Of a stretch of 64,000 bases of DNA, positions 18,489-27,791 are shown one piece after another (the first letter of the stretch is position 1; every line of letters starts with the position of its first letter). The stretch spans positions 30,127-94,126 of the forward strand of contig JAHQVR010000197.1 in assembly GCA_019634245.1 (NCBI GenBank), read 5' to 3'. The DNA is from Gammaproteobacteria bacterium (GTDB lineage: Bacteria; Pseudomonadota; Gammaproteobacteria; Granulosicoccales; Granulosicoccaceae). The translations under genes were made by a program, and so were the position numbers. Under the pieces are notes generated by a model. That model ran no database searches, was not told where the DNA came from, and worked only from the letters and a program-made list of their open reading frames with translations.

Positions 18489-19406
18489 CTATTTCATTGA
18501 CGCGTCAATATCCGAATCGCTGTAGTAGCTACGGGCAAACTGAAACAACTCATCCATGAGCTGGGACCGGAATTTCTGCCGCTGGCGCACAAAATAGAAT
18601 GGACGCTTCAATCGAGGTGTTAAGGGTAGGGCCACTAGGGTACCCAGGGCCAACTCCTTGTCCACGGTCGCTGAAGACAATATTGATATCCCCATGCCCG
18701 CCTGAATAGCGCCTTTGATCGCTTCAGTGCTTCCTAGTTCAAATGTCCTGACCAATTGATCCTCATGTAACCCAACCGATTCTAGAAAGTTCGCAATCAC
18801 CGAGCGAGTGCCCGAACCGTCTTCACGAAAGATAAAGGGATAGTCCAACAACTGCTGTGGAGACACCTGATCAGTGGAAGCCAGCGGATGATCCACCGGC
18901 ACCAGCACCATAAGCTCATCCCATTGGAAGTCTTCAACCAACATCTGTTGGTTATTCACCTCACCTTCTACCACTCCGAAATCGATCGAATTATCTGCGA
19001 CCAGCGCAACAATGGCGTCGGTATTGGCCACTCGAAGCCTGACCTGCACTTCAGGAAACTGCTTCTGAAACCCGCCCAACAAACCGGGCAACATGTACTC
19101 CGCTATCGTGGTGCTCGCGCCGAGGGTCACCAGACCGGTATGGTCTCCAGTCAGCGCTTTTACGGATTCTTGCATTTCATCGTACAAACCAATGATCCGA
19201 TCGGCATAGCTGAGCACCTGCTCGCCCGCCTGGGTCAAACTGATGCGATTGTTTGAGCGATCGAACAACCGAGTATTAAAATCCACCTCTAACTGCCGAA
19301 TCTGATGTGTCACAGCCGGTTGTGTCATATTCAGAATTTCGGCTGCGCGCGTAAAATTAAGTACACCCGCAACGGTGTGGAACACTTGTAATCGTCGGTC
19401 AGACAT
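18489..19406 (-). CDS. LysR-family transcriptional regulator
   Basis: A 305-residue regulator. I use ATG 19406 ([20 protein letters not shown]), which places the winged helix-turn-helix at residues 3-60 ([20 protein letters not shown] is the recognition region). The substrate-binding domain follows from about 90 ([18 protein letters not shown]). The substrate-domain pattern resembles LysR proteins of the CysB/CbbR side of the family, but I cannot name the inducer. It is divergent from proS with a 133-bp intergenic region; LysR proteins often control such a divergent neighbour, but proS is normally housekeeping, so this is doubtful. Confidence 0.9.
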   Translation of the reverse strand: MSDRRLQVFHTVAGVLNFTRAAEILNMTQPAVTHQIRQLEVDFNTRLFDRSNNRISLTQAGEQVLSYADRIIGLYDEMQESVKALTGDHTGLVTLGASTTIAEYMLPGLLGGFQKQFPEVQVRLRVANTDAIVALVADNSIDFGVVEGEVNNQQMLVEDFQWDELMVLVPVDHPLASTDQVSPQQLLDYPFIFREDGSGTRSVIANFLESVGLHEDQLVRTFELGSTEAIKGAIQAGMGISILSSATVDKELALGTLVALPLTPRLKRPFYFVRQRQKFRSQLMDELFQFARSYYSDSDIDASMK

Positions 19407-19502
19407 ACCTTGCACCTGGAGCAAAAATAAGGGCGGCCGAGGCCACCGCATCGATATAGTACCAATACCCGACGAAACACCCTGTGCAATCGCCCAACTG
19501 GC

Positions 19503-19508
19503 TATACT
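19503..19508 (+). promoter_or_regulatory. Candidate -10 box for proS
   Basis: TATACT stands 31 bp before the proS ATG in the LysR-proS divergent region. No good -35 hexamer is found at 16-18 bp (the nearest is TGTGCA at 15 bp), so the call rests on the -10 box alone. Confidence 0.4.
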
Positions 19509-19539
19509 TATCGCGCATAGCCACCGAGATTGTCGTCAG

Positions 19540-21237
19540 ATGCGCGCCAGCCAGTTCCACATTGCCACCACGAAAGAGACCCCTGCCGATGCCGAGGTCA
19601 TCAGCCACCAGCTCATGTTACGAGCTGGCTTGGTCCGAAGACTTGCCTCAGGCTTGTACTCTTGGATGCCTGTGGGCTTGCGAGTATTGCAAAAAATCGA
19701 AGCTATTGTTCGCGAGGAAATGAACAAAGCCGGTGGCATTGAGATGATTATGCCCGCCATACATCCGGCGGAACTGTGGCAAGAATCTGGCCGTTGGGAA
19801 CAGTACGGCCCAGAACTATTGCGGTTGCACGATAGACACAATCGAGAGTTTTGCGTTGGTCCGACACACGAAGAAGTCATTACGGACATTGCACGACGTG
19901 AACTTCGCAGCTATCGACAACTGCCGATCAATTTCTATCAGATACAAACCAAATTCCGTGATGAAATCAGACCGCGTTTTGGCGTCATGCGAGCTCGTGA
20001 GTTCATCATGAAAGATGCCTACTCGTTCCACCTGAGCGCAGAGTCGCTACACGATACGTATCTAGATATGTTTAAGGCTTACAGTCAGATATTTGATCGG
20101 ATCGGATTACGCTATCGGTCGGTCGATGCCGACTCTGGCAGTATCGGCGGTGCGTTATCGACAGAGTTCATGGTACTTGCCGACAGTGGCGAAGATGCCT
20201 TGGCATATTCCAGCACAGGCAGCTTTGCTGCGAATGTGGAAAAAGCGGCAGTGGTGTGTACCTCCACTCGCGATGCACCTACGCAAGCCTTGCAAAGCAT
20301 CGACACACCCGAGGTTCGCACCATCGAAGATCTCGACACGCATCACGGTATCAAAGCCTTCGAGTCGGTGAAAACCTTAATGGTACAAGGTGAAGAAGTG
20401 CCAGTGGTTGCACTGATCATTCGCGGCGATCACGAACTGAATGCCATTAAAGCAGAGAAGCTGGATGAGGTACAAAGCCCGCTCACATTTGCTAACGCCG
20501 AGCAAATTCGCACGGCAGCCGGGGCTGACGCAGGCAGTCTGGGACCAGTAGGACTATCGATTCCAGTGCTGGTCGATGCCGATGCTGCAGCGCTGAGTGA
20601 CTTTGCCTGTGGCGCGAATCAAAATCACAAACATTTTACTGGGGTGAATTGGGGACGTGATTGCCCCGAACCGACTGTTTACGACCTTCGCAATGTGGTG
20701 GAAGGTGACCCGTCTCCTGATGGCAACGGCACTATAAGCATTGACCGTGGCATAGAAGTGGGGCATATATTTGAACTCGGCACCAAGTACAGTCAGGCCA
20801 TGAATGCATCTGTGCCTGATGAAAATGGCAAACCACAGATCATGCACATGGGTTGCTATGGCATCGGCGTTACCCGCGTTGCGGCAGCCGCTATCGAACA
20901 GAACAACGATGACAAGGGCATCATCTGGCCAAAAGCCATTGCACCTTTCGAAGCCGTCGTAGCCCCGATTCACATGGCAAAATCTGACAACGTCCGTGAA
21001 CACGCCGAAAAACTGTATCAGCAACTGCTAGATGCCGGTGTTGACGTGCTGTTTGACGATCGGCCGCTGCGCCCGGGTGTCATGTTCGCAGATATGGAGT
21101 TACTCGGCGTGCCACATCGATTCGTCATTAGTGAAAAACTACTCGCTGAACAACAGGTGGAATACAAAGGTCGCCGCGACTCCGAAGCGCGATTGATCAG
21201 TTTCGATGAGGCTATCTCGCTGGCGGTGGAAACCTAA
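19540..21237 (+). CDS. proS: Proline-tRNA ligase
   Basis: A 565-residue class II aminoacyl-tRNA synthetase. ATG 19540 ([20 protein letters not shown]) is the family start; an in-frame codon at 19375 would extend into the LysR gene. Motif 2 is seen in [20 protein letters not shown]; the bacterial insertion (editing) domain lies about residues 225-400, with motif 3 in [18 protein letters not shown]; the C-terminal anticodon-binding domain has [20 protein letters not shown]. Length matches the E. coli type (572). Confidence 0.97.
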   Translation: MRASQFHIATTKETPADAEVISHQLMLRAGLVRRLASGLYSWMPVGLRVLQKIEAIVREEMNKAGGIEMIMPAIHPAELWQESGRWEQYGPELLRLHDRHNREFCVGPTHEEVITDIARRELRSYRQLPINFYQIQTKFRDEIRPRFGVMRAREFIMKDAYSFHLSAESLHDTYLDMFKAYSQIFDRIGLRYRSVDADSGSIGGALSTEFMVLADSGEDALAYSSTGSFAANVEKAAVVCTSTRDAPTQALQSIDTPEVRTIEDLDTHHGIKAFESVKTLMVQGEEVPVVALIIRGDHELNAIKAEKLDEVQSPLTFANAEQIRTAAGADAGSLGPVGLSIPVLVDADAAALSDFACGANQNHKHFTGVNWGRDCPEPTVYDLRNVVEGDPSPDGNGTISIDRGIEVGHIFELGTKYSQAMNASVPDENGKPQIMHMGCYGIGVTRVAAAAIEQNNDDKGIIWPKAIAPFEAVVAPIHMAKSDNVREHAEKLYQQLLDAGVDVLFDDRPLRPGVMFADMELLGVPHRFVISEKLLAEQQVEYKGRRDSEARLISFDEAISLAVET

Positions 21238-21239
21238 GA

Positions 21240-21779
21240 CTACTGACGCTGCATAAACAGCGTCACTTCAGCGAACGTTAAACCAAATTTCCTAATATAA
21301 GCTCGATTAACAATCGTACTGTCATCCAAGGCCCAAATCCAATCATTGAAGTTCACGCGATACTGCCGATCACCCACGGGTAAATCCATTTTGTACCGCC
21401 AATTGAACGCATTGCCCCAGCTGCGACCTGCTGCACCTGGCAGAACATCATCGGCAGAACCTGTGTAGCGCCCATCAGACAATCTTTGTATGGTCCAGAT
21501 GCGTTTTTCAACGCCTTCGCCAAGACCATAGGTGAACGTTTCGTCCAAAACCAACTGATCATCTGCGAAGCTACCATCAATATCAACAGTGAACCGCTGC
21601 ACAACATCGCCGTCACGATTCTGCACAATGCCCCAGGCTTTGACAGTGCCATCAAAGAACTCCTCAAGCACAAACTCAGGTGATTGCTCACGGTAACTCT
21701 GAGCATCCATGCCCGCACAGCCTGCTAAGAGCACTAAAGACACCAAGCTAACTACCCATGCGTGTAACGATTGGATCAT
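21240..21779 (-). CDS. DUF3833 lipoprotein
   Basis: A 179-residue lipoprotein with lipobox LLAG-C (Cys21). The body (FDGTVKAWGIVQNRDGDVV, GEGVEKRIWTIQRLSDGRY, FNWRYKMDLPVG, RAYIRKFGLTFAEVTLFM) matches the DUF3833 family, a lipocalin-like beta-rich family of unknown function. It is last in a three-gene minus-strand group with a chalcone-isomerase-like protein (9 bp gap) and DUF2878. The three often occur together in gammaproteobacteria, sometimes with fatty-acid-modifying enzymes that are absent here, so a membrane lipid role is only an inference. Confidence 0.83.
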   Translation of the reverse strand: MIQSLHAWVVSLVSLVLLAGCAGMDAQSYREQSPEFVLEEFFDGTVKAWGIVQNRDGDVVQRFTVDIDGSFADDQLVLDETFTYGLGEGVEKRIWTIQRLSDGRYTGSADDVLPGAAGRSWGNAFNWRYKMDLPVGDRQYRVNFNDWIWALDDSTIVNRAYIRKFGLTFAEVTLFMQRQ

Positions 21780-21788
21780 GATTACCTC

Positions 21789-22307
21789 TTAGGAGCCAAG
21801 GTTCAAAAGCTTTTTTCGCAGTCCCGGTTCAGAGCTGGATTCGCCTAACCAAATATTAAAAAACAGCGTGGTAAACGCTTCATCCCGGATCGACCCAACG
21901 GGCTCTGCATTGTAGAAAAACAGGGTATGCCCCTGATCGTTTCTGACTCCGGTGATGTTATTCCCTTTCTTCACATCAGGAATGATGTCATGGAGCTCCG
22001 CGGCCCAACTCGCCAGCTGGGTAGCATCGGAAAAACCTTGAGAACGTATTTCCTTTATCGTCTTTTCAACAATCTTTTTTCCCTTCAGTTTTCGCAGGTA
22101 AGTCAAAGACAAGGCAAACGGTTTGTTGGAATCGTACTGCCCATCAGGTGCGTAGAGCACGGCATCAAACACATCCCAGAGCATAACGGTCAAACGTCCT
22201 TCGCCGACGGCTGATGCATTGGCCCACTGCGCTTTGGCCACTTCGTCTGTAGCAATAGCAGAAGCACTGGCGAGCAATGCCAGAATGAGCACCGCTACCT
22301 TAAGCAT
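21789..22307 (-). CDS. Chalcone isomerase-like periplasmic protein
   Basis: A 172-residue protein with a signal peptide (about residues 1-19, SAIA). The sequence GRLTVMLWDVFDAVLYAPDG and FALSLTYLRKLKGKKIVEKT matches the chalcone-isomerase-like family of bacteria, which share the fold but lack evidence for flavonoid chemistry; fatty-acid binding has been proposed for related proteins. C-terminal block: LFFYNAEPVGSIRDEAFTTL. Its start overlaps the end of the DUF2878 gene by 8 bp. Confidence 0.83.
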   Translation of the reverse strand: MLKVAVLILALLASASAIATDEVAKAQWANASAVGEGRLTVMLWDVFDAVLYAPDGQYDSNKPFALSLTYLRKLKGKKIVEKTIKEIRSQGFSDATQLASWAAELHDIIPDVKKGNNITGVRNDQGHTLFFYNAEPVGSIRDEAFTTLFFNIWLGESSSEPGLRKKLLNLGS

Positions 22308-22812
22308 GTCTGAACTTCACTATTGTCTGCGTTATCCATACAAACATTCCCATCAACGCCGTCCACACCACCAGCAACACTAAAGCCGTCCATACCGGAC
22401 CATAAGGCAACGCTACCGCACCCAATCGCGCAGCCGCCAGGTAGGTCAGCGGAGCCCCTACTGCAGCCAACGCAATGGCCCACACAGGTCGGGCAAAGAA
22501 ATAGGCTAGAGCATGGCGGAACGTTGCGGCAAACCCGATCCATATACCCACCAACCACAAAGGAATAGGTAATACAGAGGCCTCTGGAGTAAACACAAAC
22601 CAACCGGTGAGAGTCAGTACGCTGTCGACACACACACCGATCAAGGTGCAACTGACCACAATGAGTGATTCTGTGAGACGGTCTTTGACCCACCAAAAAT
22701 GCAACACCAGCAACACCAACAGCACCGCAGCAAAACGTTCCTTACCTAGCACTCCAATGAACCAGATACCTTGATAGATCGCAATATTGGCCCAAATCGG
22801 ATAGGCAGGCAT
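22300..22812 (-). CDS. DUF2878 membrane protein
   Basis: A 170-residue integral membrane protein with about five hydrophobic segments; PAYPIWANIAIYQGIWFIGV, LIGVCVDSVLTLTGWF and LWLVGIWIGFAATFRHALAY match the DUF2878 family of unknown function. I take ATG 22812; an in-frame GTG at 22839 would add nine residues. It is the first gene of the DUF2878/chalcone-isomerase-like/DUF3833 trio. Confidence 0.8.
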   Translation of the reverse strand: MPAYPIWANIAIYQGIWFIGVLGKERFAAVLLVLLVLHFWWVKDRLTESLIVVSCTLIGVCVDSVLTLTGWFVFTPEASVLPIPLWLVGIWIGFAATFRHALAYFFARPVWAIALAAVGAPLTYLAAARLGAVALPYGPVWTALVLLVVWTALMGMFVWITQTIVKFRHA

Positions 22813-22896
22813 GACCACAGACTCAGGTGTTAACCGCACAAAACCATTTTACGACATTCCGCCTGAGCAAGATCATGCTCACGGCGCCTGAACCCA

Positions 22897-24780
22897 CTAA
22901 CCCAGCAATGGCGCCGGTGTGACCTTTAGGATCTCGTCGTAGGACGTTGCGCCTTGCGAGACTTTAGACAGCCCACTCACTCGCAATGGCCGCATACCAT
23001 CTTTATAAGCTTGCTTGCGAAGAGCTTCAACCGCAACCGTAGGTACGATAAGCTCTTGCAAGGCAGGCGTCATGCGTAATAGCTCGTAAATCCCAGCTCG
23101 GCCCATATAGCCTGACTGTCGACACTCCAGGCAGCCAACCGGCTGGTTCATTTGCGCCGGTGGCTCAGACTTCCATGGCGACATGTAGGCATTCCATTGG
23201 TCGGCATCGACGTCGGTCGTAGTAGTACAGTGGGGACAAAAGGTTCTTATCAATCGTTGCGCTACCACACCAATTAGCGTGGATCGAATCAGATAGTACG
23301 GTACGCCTAGCTCCATCAATCTCGCCACGGCAGAAGGTGCGTCGTTCGTGTGCAAGGTCGACAACACCAAGTGGCCGGTTAAAGCCGCTTGCACGGCCAT
23401 CTGTGCGGTTTCCAAATCGCGGATCTCACCGACCATGATGATATCTGGATCCTGCCGGAGCAGTGTGCGCACACCCGATGCAAAATCCAGATCGATATTG
23501 TGCTGCACCTGCATTTGATTGAATTGGGGCATGACCAATTCGATTGGATCTTCAACGGTGCACACATTGACATCGTCAGTGGCCAACTGTTGCAATGTGC
23601 TATAGAGCGTGGTTGTTTTACCTGAACCTGTAGGGCCCGTTACCAGCAAAATACCGTTTGGCTGTCGAATCATTCCTTCCCAAATGTCCAATTCATGTTT
23701 GTCAAAACCCAATTGACTCTGGTCTTTTAACAACACATCTGGATTAAAGATACGCATAACCATTTTTTCACCAAACGCGGTGGGCATGGTTGAAATACGC
23801 AGTTCCACTTCTTTATTCTCGGCATTTCGGGTTTTTAGACGGCCATCCTGAGGACGTCGCTTTTCAGCCACATCCATTCGGCCCAAAATTTTCAGACGAC
23901 TGGTTACCGCCGCCATGACAGGCGCTGGCATGTCATACACTTGCTGCATTACGCCATCGATACGAAAACGCACACCGCCTATGTCACGCCTAGGCTCCAA
24001 ATGAATGTCACTGGCACGCTGCTCGTAGGCATACTGCAATAGCCAGTCAACAATACTGACGACATGACTGTCGTTAGCTTCCAACTTACCACCACGACCT
24101 AACTCCATTAGCTGTTCTAAGTTTTGAACAGCGCTCTTATGCGTGCTGTGGTCTTGATTAGCGTTCAGCACCGATTTGGAGAGTGAATAGAACTCAGCCA
24201 AATAACGCCGAATGTCTTCTGGGTTAACGATGACCAGACGGATTTCTTTGTTGATGGCGCGGCCCAGTTCCTGCTGCCATTCATCATAGAACGGCTCAGC
24301 GGTTCCAAACACGACATAGTCTGGGGTAGCTTCCACACAGATGATATTGAACCGCTGCGCGTAGGCTGAAGAGGTGATCGCAGTAACCGACGGTACATCG
24401 ACTTTCAGTGGATCGATCCGTAACCAGGGCAACTCCACTTTCTCAGCCAGCCATCGGGTTAAACAATCCAGATCCACTTTTTGCTCTGGATCACGAGCGT
24501 GCGCCCAACCACTATCGGCAATTCTCTCTAGCGGCCCTTTCTGCCTGCCAGGTCCATCATTTTGACTGACACTGCGCAGAATCTGACTATTGGATTCTTC
24601 AATCAGTCCATCGATGAGTAAGCCATCCAATATGGCCTCGAGCTCTAATTTGCCCGTTTGAGGATTTGCGAACCGTTTGGCGTTTTCTGTTAACACGTAA
24701 GAATGCTCGATGAACTTCAACACCCGGTTATCGGCGACCTGCCCCAAACAGTGAACCCAGAGTGAATGAAAGAGCGGCAT
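22897..24780 (-). CDS. GspE/PilB-type secretion/pilus ATPase, solitary
   Basis: A 627-residue hexameric motor ATPase. Layout: N-terminal region (1-110) unlike the family average, a MshE/GspE N2-like region (about 115-205), then the catalytic part: Walker A GPTGSGKTTT (382-391), Asp box TVEDPIELVMPQFNQ, Walker B DIIMVGEIRD, His box STLHTND, and a zinc-binding pair CPHC...CLEC followed by SGYMGRAGIYELL. It is longer than PilB (about 565) through its N terminus. No pilus or secretion gene is beside it; it lies between the DUF2878 trio and divergent wrbA. Start: ATG 24780, with GTG 24789 as an alternative. Confidence 0.9.
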   Translation of the reverse strand: MPLFHSLWVHCLGQVADNRVLKFIEHSYVLTENAKRFANPQTGKLELEAILDGLLIDGLIEESNSQILRSVSQNDGPGRQKGPLERIADSGWAHARDPEQKVDLDCLTRWLAEKVELPWLRIDPLKVDVPSVTAITSSAYAQRFNIICVEATPDYVVFGTAEPFYDEWQQELGRAINKEIRLVIVNPEDIRRYLAEFYSLSKSVLNANQDHSTHKSAVQNLEQLMELGRGGKLEANDSHVVSIVDWLLQYAYEQRASDIHLEPRRDIGGVRFRIDGVMQQVYDMPAPVMAAVTSRLKILGRMDVAEKRRPQDGRLKTRNAENKEVELRISTMPTAFGEKMVMRIFNPDVLLKDQSQLGFDKHELDIWEGMIRQPNGILLVTGPTGSGKTTTLYSTLQQLATDDVNVCTVEDPIELVMPQFNQMQVQHNIDLDFASGVRTLLRQDPDIIMVGEIRDLETAQMAVQAALTGHLVLSTLHTNDAPSAVARLMELGVPYYLIRSTLIGVVAQRLIRTFCPHCTTTTDVDADQWNAYMSPWKSEPPAQMNQPVGCLECRQSGYMGRAGIYELLRMTPALQELIVPTVAVEALRKQAYKDGMRPLRVSGLSKVSQGATSYDEILKVTPAPLLG

Positions 24781-24798
24781 GTGACACACTGCGCAACC

Positions 24799-25398
24799 AT
24801 GAACTCACGAATACTTGTTCTTTATGATTCGGTCGACGGTAACACCGAAGCCATGGCCACCGCGGTCGCCCGCGGAATCAACGCCGTCAGCAGCTGCGAA
24901 GCGCTGCTGCGGCGTACCCCACCGGTGAGCGCAGATACGCGCGCCACCAAAGCACCAGTCCCTGATACTGGAGCACCGTATGCCGAGCTAGCCGATCTAT
25001 CCGCGATCGATGGACTCGTGATGGGCAGCCCCACACACTTTGGCAATATGAGCGCCTCGATGAAATATTTCCTGGATCAAACCTCGCGAGATTGGATGAG
25101 CGGTACTCTGACGGATAAACCGGCCGGTGTGTTTACCTCCACAGGTAGCTTACATGGCGGCATGGAAGCAACGTTACTCAGCATGATGGTGCCTTTGTTA
25201 CACCACGGCATGGTGTTGTGCGGCCTACCCTACTCTGAACCTGATCTCATGCAAACCAGCAGCGGCGGGACACCGTATGGGCCAAGCCATTGGTCAACAG
25301 AAAACGCCGATCGATCGATCAGCGAGGAAGAAAGTAGATTGTGTACAGCACTGGGTCGACGAGTCGCCACCATGGCCAGGCGATTAAAGCATGACTAA
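24799..25398 (+). CDS. wrbA: NAD(P)H:quinone oxidoreductase WrbA
   Basis: A 199-residue flavodoxin-fold FMN enzyme that reduces quinones by two electrons, protecting against oxidative stress. ATG 24799 (MNSRILVLYDSVDGNTEAMA) gives the FMN phosphate loop at the N terminus; an in-frame ATG at 24766 would overlap the divergent ATPase gene. GSPTHFGNMSASMKYFLDQT, STGSLHGGMEATLLSMM and HHGMVLCGLPY are WrbA hallmarks. Overlaps the next gene by 8 bp, the usual wrbA-DUF2069 pair. Confidence 0.95.
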   Translation: MNSRILVLYDSVDGNTEAMATAVARGINAVSSCEALLRRTPPVSADTRATKAPVPDTGAPYAELADLSAIDGLVMGSPTHFGNMSASMKYFLDQTSRDWMSGTLTDKPAGVFTSTGSLHGGMEATLLSMMVPLLHHGMVLCGLPYSEPDLMQTSSGGTPYGPSHWSTENADRSISEEESRLCTALGRRVATMARRLKHD

Positions 25399-25789
25399 AA
25401 TCCAATGGACACGAACGCTTGCCTTGCTGGGCTATTTCGGCTTGCTGGCGGTCCTACTCAACTGGTTCTTGTGGATCGCCCCACCAAAACAGGTACCCCG
25501 CGCCCTGTTACTTATCGTGCTGGTGGTGCCTCTGTTAATTCCCTTACGCGGGCTGCTGTATGAAAAGCGATACACTTATCAATGGACATGCTTCCTCGCA
25601 TTGTTCTACTTCATCATCGGTGTCGATGTAGGGTTCAATCGGCTTGGTCCTGAGCGACTCATGGGCGTATTAACTGTGGCATTCAGTTTGATGTTTTTCA
25701 CAGGTGCCATGTATTACGCCAAATACACAGGCACTGGGAAGAAGCGACAAAAAAAAGCACCCAAAACCCGCGAAAATTCCACTCACTAA
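25391..25789 (+). CDS. DUF2069 membrane protein
   Basis: A 132-residue inner membrane protein with four hydrophobic segments, of the DUF2069 family: LNWFLWIAPPKQVPRALLLI, LRGLLYEKRYTYQWTCFLAL and YFIIGVDVGFNRLGPERLMG are the recognisable parts. The C-terminal tail is basic (GTGKKRQKKAPKTR). The function is unknown. It overlaps wrbA and is convergent with hda, 2 bp apart. Confidence 0.85.
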   Translation: MTKIQWTRTLALLGYFGLLAVLLNWFLWIAPPKQVPRALLLIVLVVPLLIPLRGLLYEKRYTYQWTCFLALFYFIIGVDVGFNRLGPERLMGVLTVAFSLMFFTGAMYYAKYTGTGKKRQKKAPKTRENSTH

Positions 25790-25791
25790 CA

Positions 25792-26481
25792 TCAGTTGCC
25801 CGCTAAGGCTTCGCGCACCAACGGAATGGTTAAGGCCCGACCGTGGCTCAATGTGGTTCGGTCCATAAGATCTACGATCGTCACCAAATGACCGATGTCG
25901 CGTTTTTGCCGATTTAAAATATAGTGACAGACTTCTTCACTAGCACTCATACCTCGGACCGCAAACACCTGGGACAGTGCAGCCGGCAGGTCTGTATCTG
26001 ATAACGGAGATAGCGCAAACACTGCGCCCCAGCTGAGTCTTGTACGTAGGTCTGGCAATGCCAACGGTAACTCATCAACAGCGGTTCGGCAGAAAAACAT
26101 CAGGCGTGTACCAGAGGCCTTACAGCGATTAATACAATGAAACCACGGTTCCTCAGCATGCTGGTGTAACTGCTCAAATTCATCTACACAAACCAGGTCA
26201 TACTGCTCTAACCCAACTAAGGCCTCGGGTTGTCGCAACCATTCCGCCGGAATATAGGCAACTCGATAACCTTGAGAATTCGCTTGCGCACATGCAGCCA
26301 TGGCTAAGTGAGTTTTTCCCACCTGTTCCGGGCCGTGAACAAAAAACTGCGTATCCGCACTGTTGTTATGGGTCATTCCAGCAATGGCGGCCACGGCCAC
26401 AGCGTTGGCCTCGGTGGTATAAAACGATTCAAAGGAGGCACTCGAAGTTGAATCGAGCTGTAGAGTCAGTTGTGGATGCAC
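25792..26481 (-). CDS. hda: DnaA regulatory inactivator Hda
   Basis: A 229-residue AAA+ protein that, with the DNA-loaded sliding clamp, stimulates hydrolysis of DnaA-bound ATP to prevent re-initiation. The N terminus QLTLQLD fits the clamp-binding motif position. P-loop HGPEQVGKTHLAMAA, Walker B YDLVCVDEFEQL, sensor region GTRLMFFCRTAVDEL, arginine-bearing DLRTRLSWGAVFAL; the C-terminal lid has ILNRQKRDIGHLVTIVDLMD. It sits downstream of DUF2066, the common order. Confidence 0.95.
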   Translation of the reverse strand: MHPQLTLQLDSTSSASFESFYTTEANAVAVAAIAGMTHNNSADTQFFVHGPEQVGKTHLAMAACAQANSQGYRVAYIPAEWLRQPEALVGLEQYDLVCVDEFEQLHQHAEEPWFHCINRCKASGTRLMFFCRTAVDELPLALPDLRTRLSWGAVFALSPLSDTDLPAALSQVFAVRGMSASEEVCHYILNRQKRDIGHLVTIVDLMDRTTLSHGRALTIPLVREALAGN

Positions 26482-26494
26482 CGGTGTTGGATCG

Positions 26495-27742
26495 CTATCT
26501 CAAATAGTCCAAACTGAGCTCCACATTACCGGCTAAGGCACTGCGGGTCACTGATGCCGGAGCGCCGGTTTGCCGAAGCCAATCAATGGAACTTAAGGCA
26601 GTGACCACATCCCGAACACTACTTCGTGGGCTAATGCTAAATACCATACCGTCTACACTGATTTCCTTCACCGACGCTATCGATACATTATTTACAGACG
26701 CCATGAACTTTAAAACGTCGGCATAGCTAGCGACCGAATTGATCGAAGACACCCAGATAAGGGCTTCAGATTGAGTCGGGCCACTGGTGTTGCCCAGTTG
26801 AAACGCCGTTGCAGTGCCCGCTGCATTATCGGGTGAGCGCAACCAACCCAGCCCAGTTTGTAGTGCCGCATCCAGGCTAGTACTGGTAACACTACTTTCT
26901 TCGGATTGTCCGTCTGCTGTAAAGCGTGTCCAGCGACCTGTCCAGCCACCAGTGCGGGCCCGCGATAGATCGGCTACCGCGATGATCTGTTGTCCATAGC
27001 GCGTCGAAGCGGCAATGATCTTTTCCAAATCAACCGAGCGGAGGTCGTCAGCAGTTAAATTAGCCTGATCCGCAGAATCAACAAACGGGAACGTCAGTGT
27101 TAAACCCAAGCCACCAGCAATTTCATTGGCCCGTCTGACAATTTTTTCGCCGCTGCTCCCGCCGACTAAAACATCCTCACCATTATCGTCAATCAGCAGC
27201 CAGACCAGCGCCTGCCGCACACTGGCAAACGGTGTGGCACTCTGGTCTGCGGCGGGCTCAGTCGTTGAAGAAGCGTTGCCCTTACGGGCAATTAATTGCC
27301 GAATCCGGCTACTGTTGAACGACACGCTCATCAGCTGCGTCGCTTTACCGGTGGCTCGAACTCTATCCGTGACGGACACATCGCGGCCAATCACCTGCCC
27401 AACTTCGGGAGTACGGTAGGCCACCGACTCTACATAATCTTCAGCATTCGCTAAACCCGCTCGAATATCGTCGCGATTGAGCAAAGTTTTATCACCACTA
27501 TTACGCAACAACACCCGACGCATCGCCACAAGAAAGGCAGCACTTTGTTCTGAATCACTGCGATCAGCAATAGCCACTTCATCCGTAAAGGCATCAGACT
27601 GTGCGTGTGCCCCGCCAAGCATGAGAAGCATTAAAATAAGCGCACACACCGAGCTCCCAATGATCCCAGCGCATTTTCGACTATTTTTTACAAGCTTTCT
27701 ATTCGATTTCACTGCTTGAGACTCAATCCAAAGGCGTATCAT
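26495..27742 (-). CDS. DUF2066 secreted protein
   Basis: A protein of about 405-415 residues. A signal peptide is clear (hydrophobic IIGSSVCALILMLLML ending AHA/QSDAF). Recognisable for DUF2066: FLVAMRRVLLRNSGDKTLL near residue 75 and RQALVWLLIDDNGEDVLVG. Function unknown; the family is found beside hda and purM in gammaproteobacteria. The start is uncertain: ATG 27742 gives a long N-terminal extension before the signal core, while GTG 27712 gives a normal signal peptide; neither has a good ribosome binding site. It is divergent from purM. Confidence 0.82.
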   Translation of the reverse strand: MIRLWIESQAVKSNRKLVKNSRKCAGIIGSSVCALILMLLMLGGAHAQSDAFTDEVAIADRSDSEQSAAFLVAMRRVLLRNSGDKTLLNRDDIRAGLANAEDYVESVAYRTPEVGQVIGRDVSVTDRVRATGKATQLMSVSFNSSRIRQLIARKGNASSTTEPAADQSATPFASVRQALVWLLIDDNGEDVLVGGSSGEKIVRRANEIAGGLGLTLTFPFVDSADQANLTADDLRSVDLEKIIAASTRYGQQIIAVADLSRARTGGWTGRWTRFTADGQSEESSVTSTSLDAALQTGLGWLRSPDNAAGTATAFQLGNTSGPTQSEALIWVSSINSVASYADVLKFMASVNNVSIASVKEISVDGMVFSISPRSSVRDVVTALSSIDWLRQTGAPASVTRSALAGNVELSLDYLR

Positions 27743-27791
27743 TGTACAGGCCAACACCGGTCACCCAATCTAGCAGATTAAAACAGACTTT

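Noticed and set aside
22897..24780. Assigning the solitary ATPase to the assembly locus at 44-53 kb
   Set aside because: That locus has its own motor; the two differ in length and in the zinc element, and they lie 20 kb apart, so a shared machine is unsupported.
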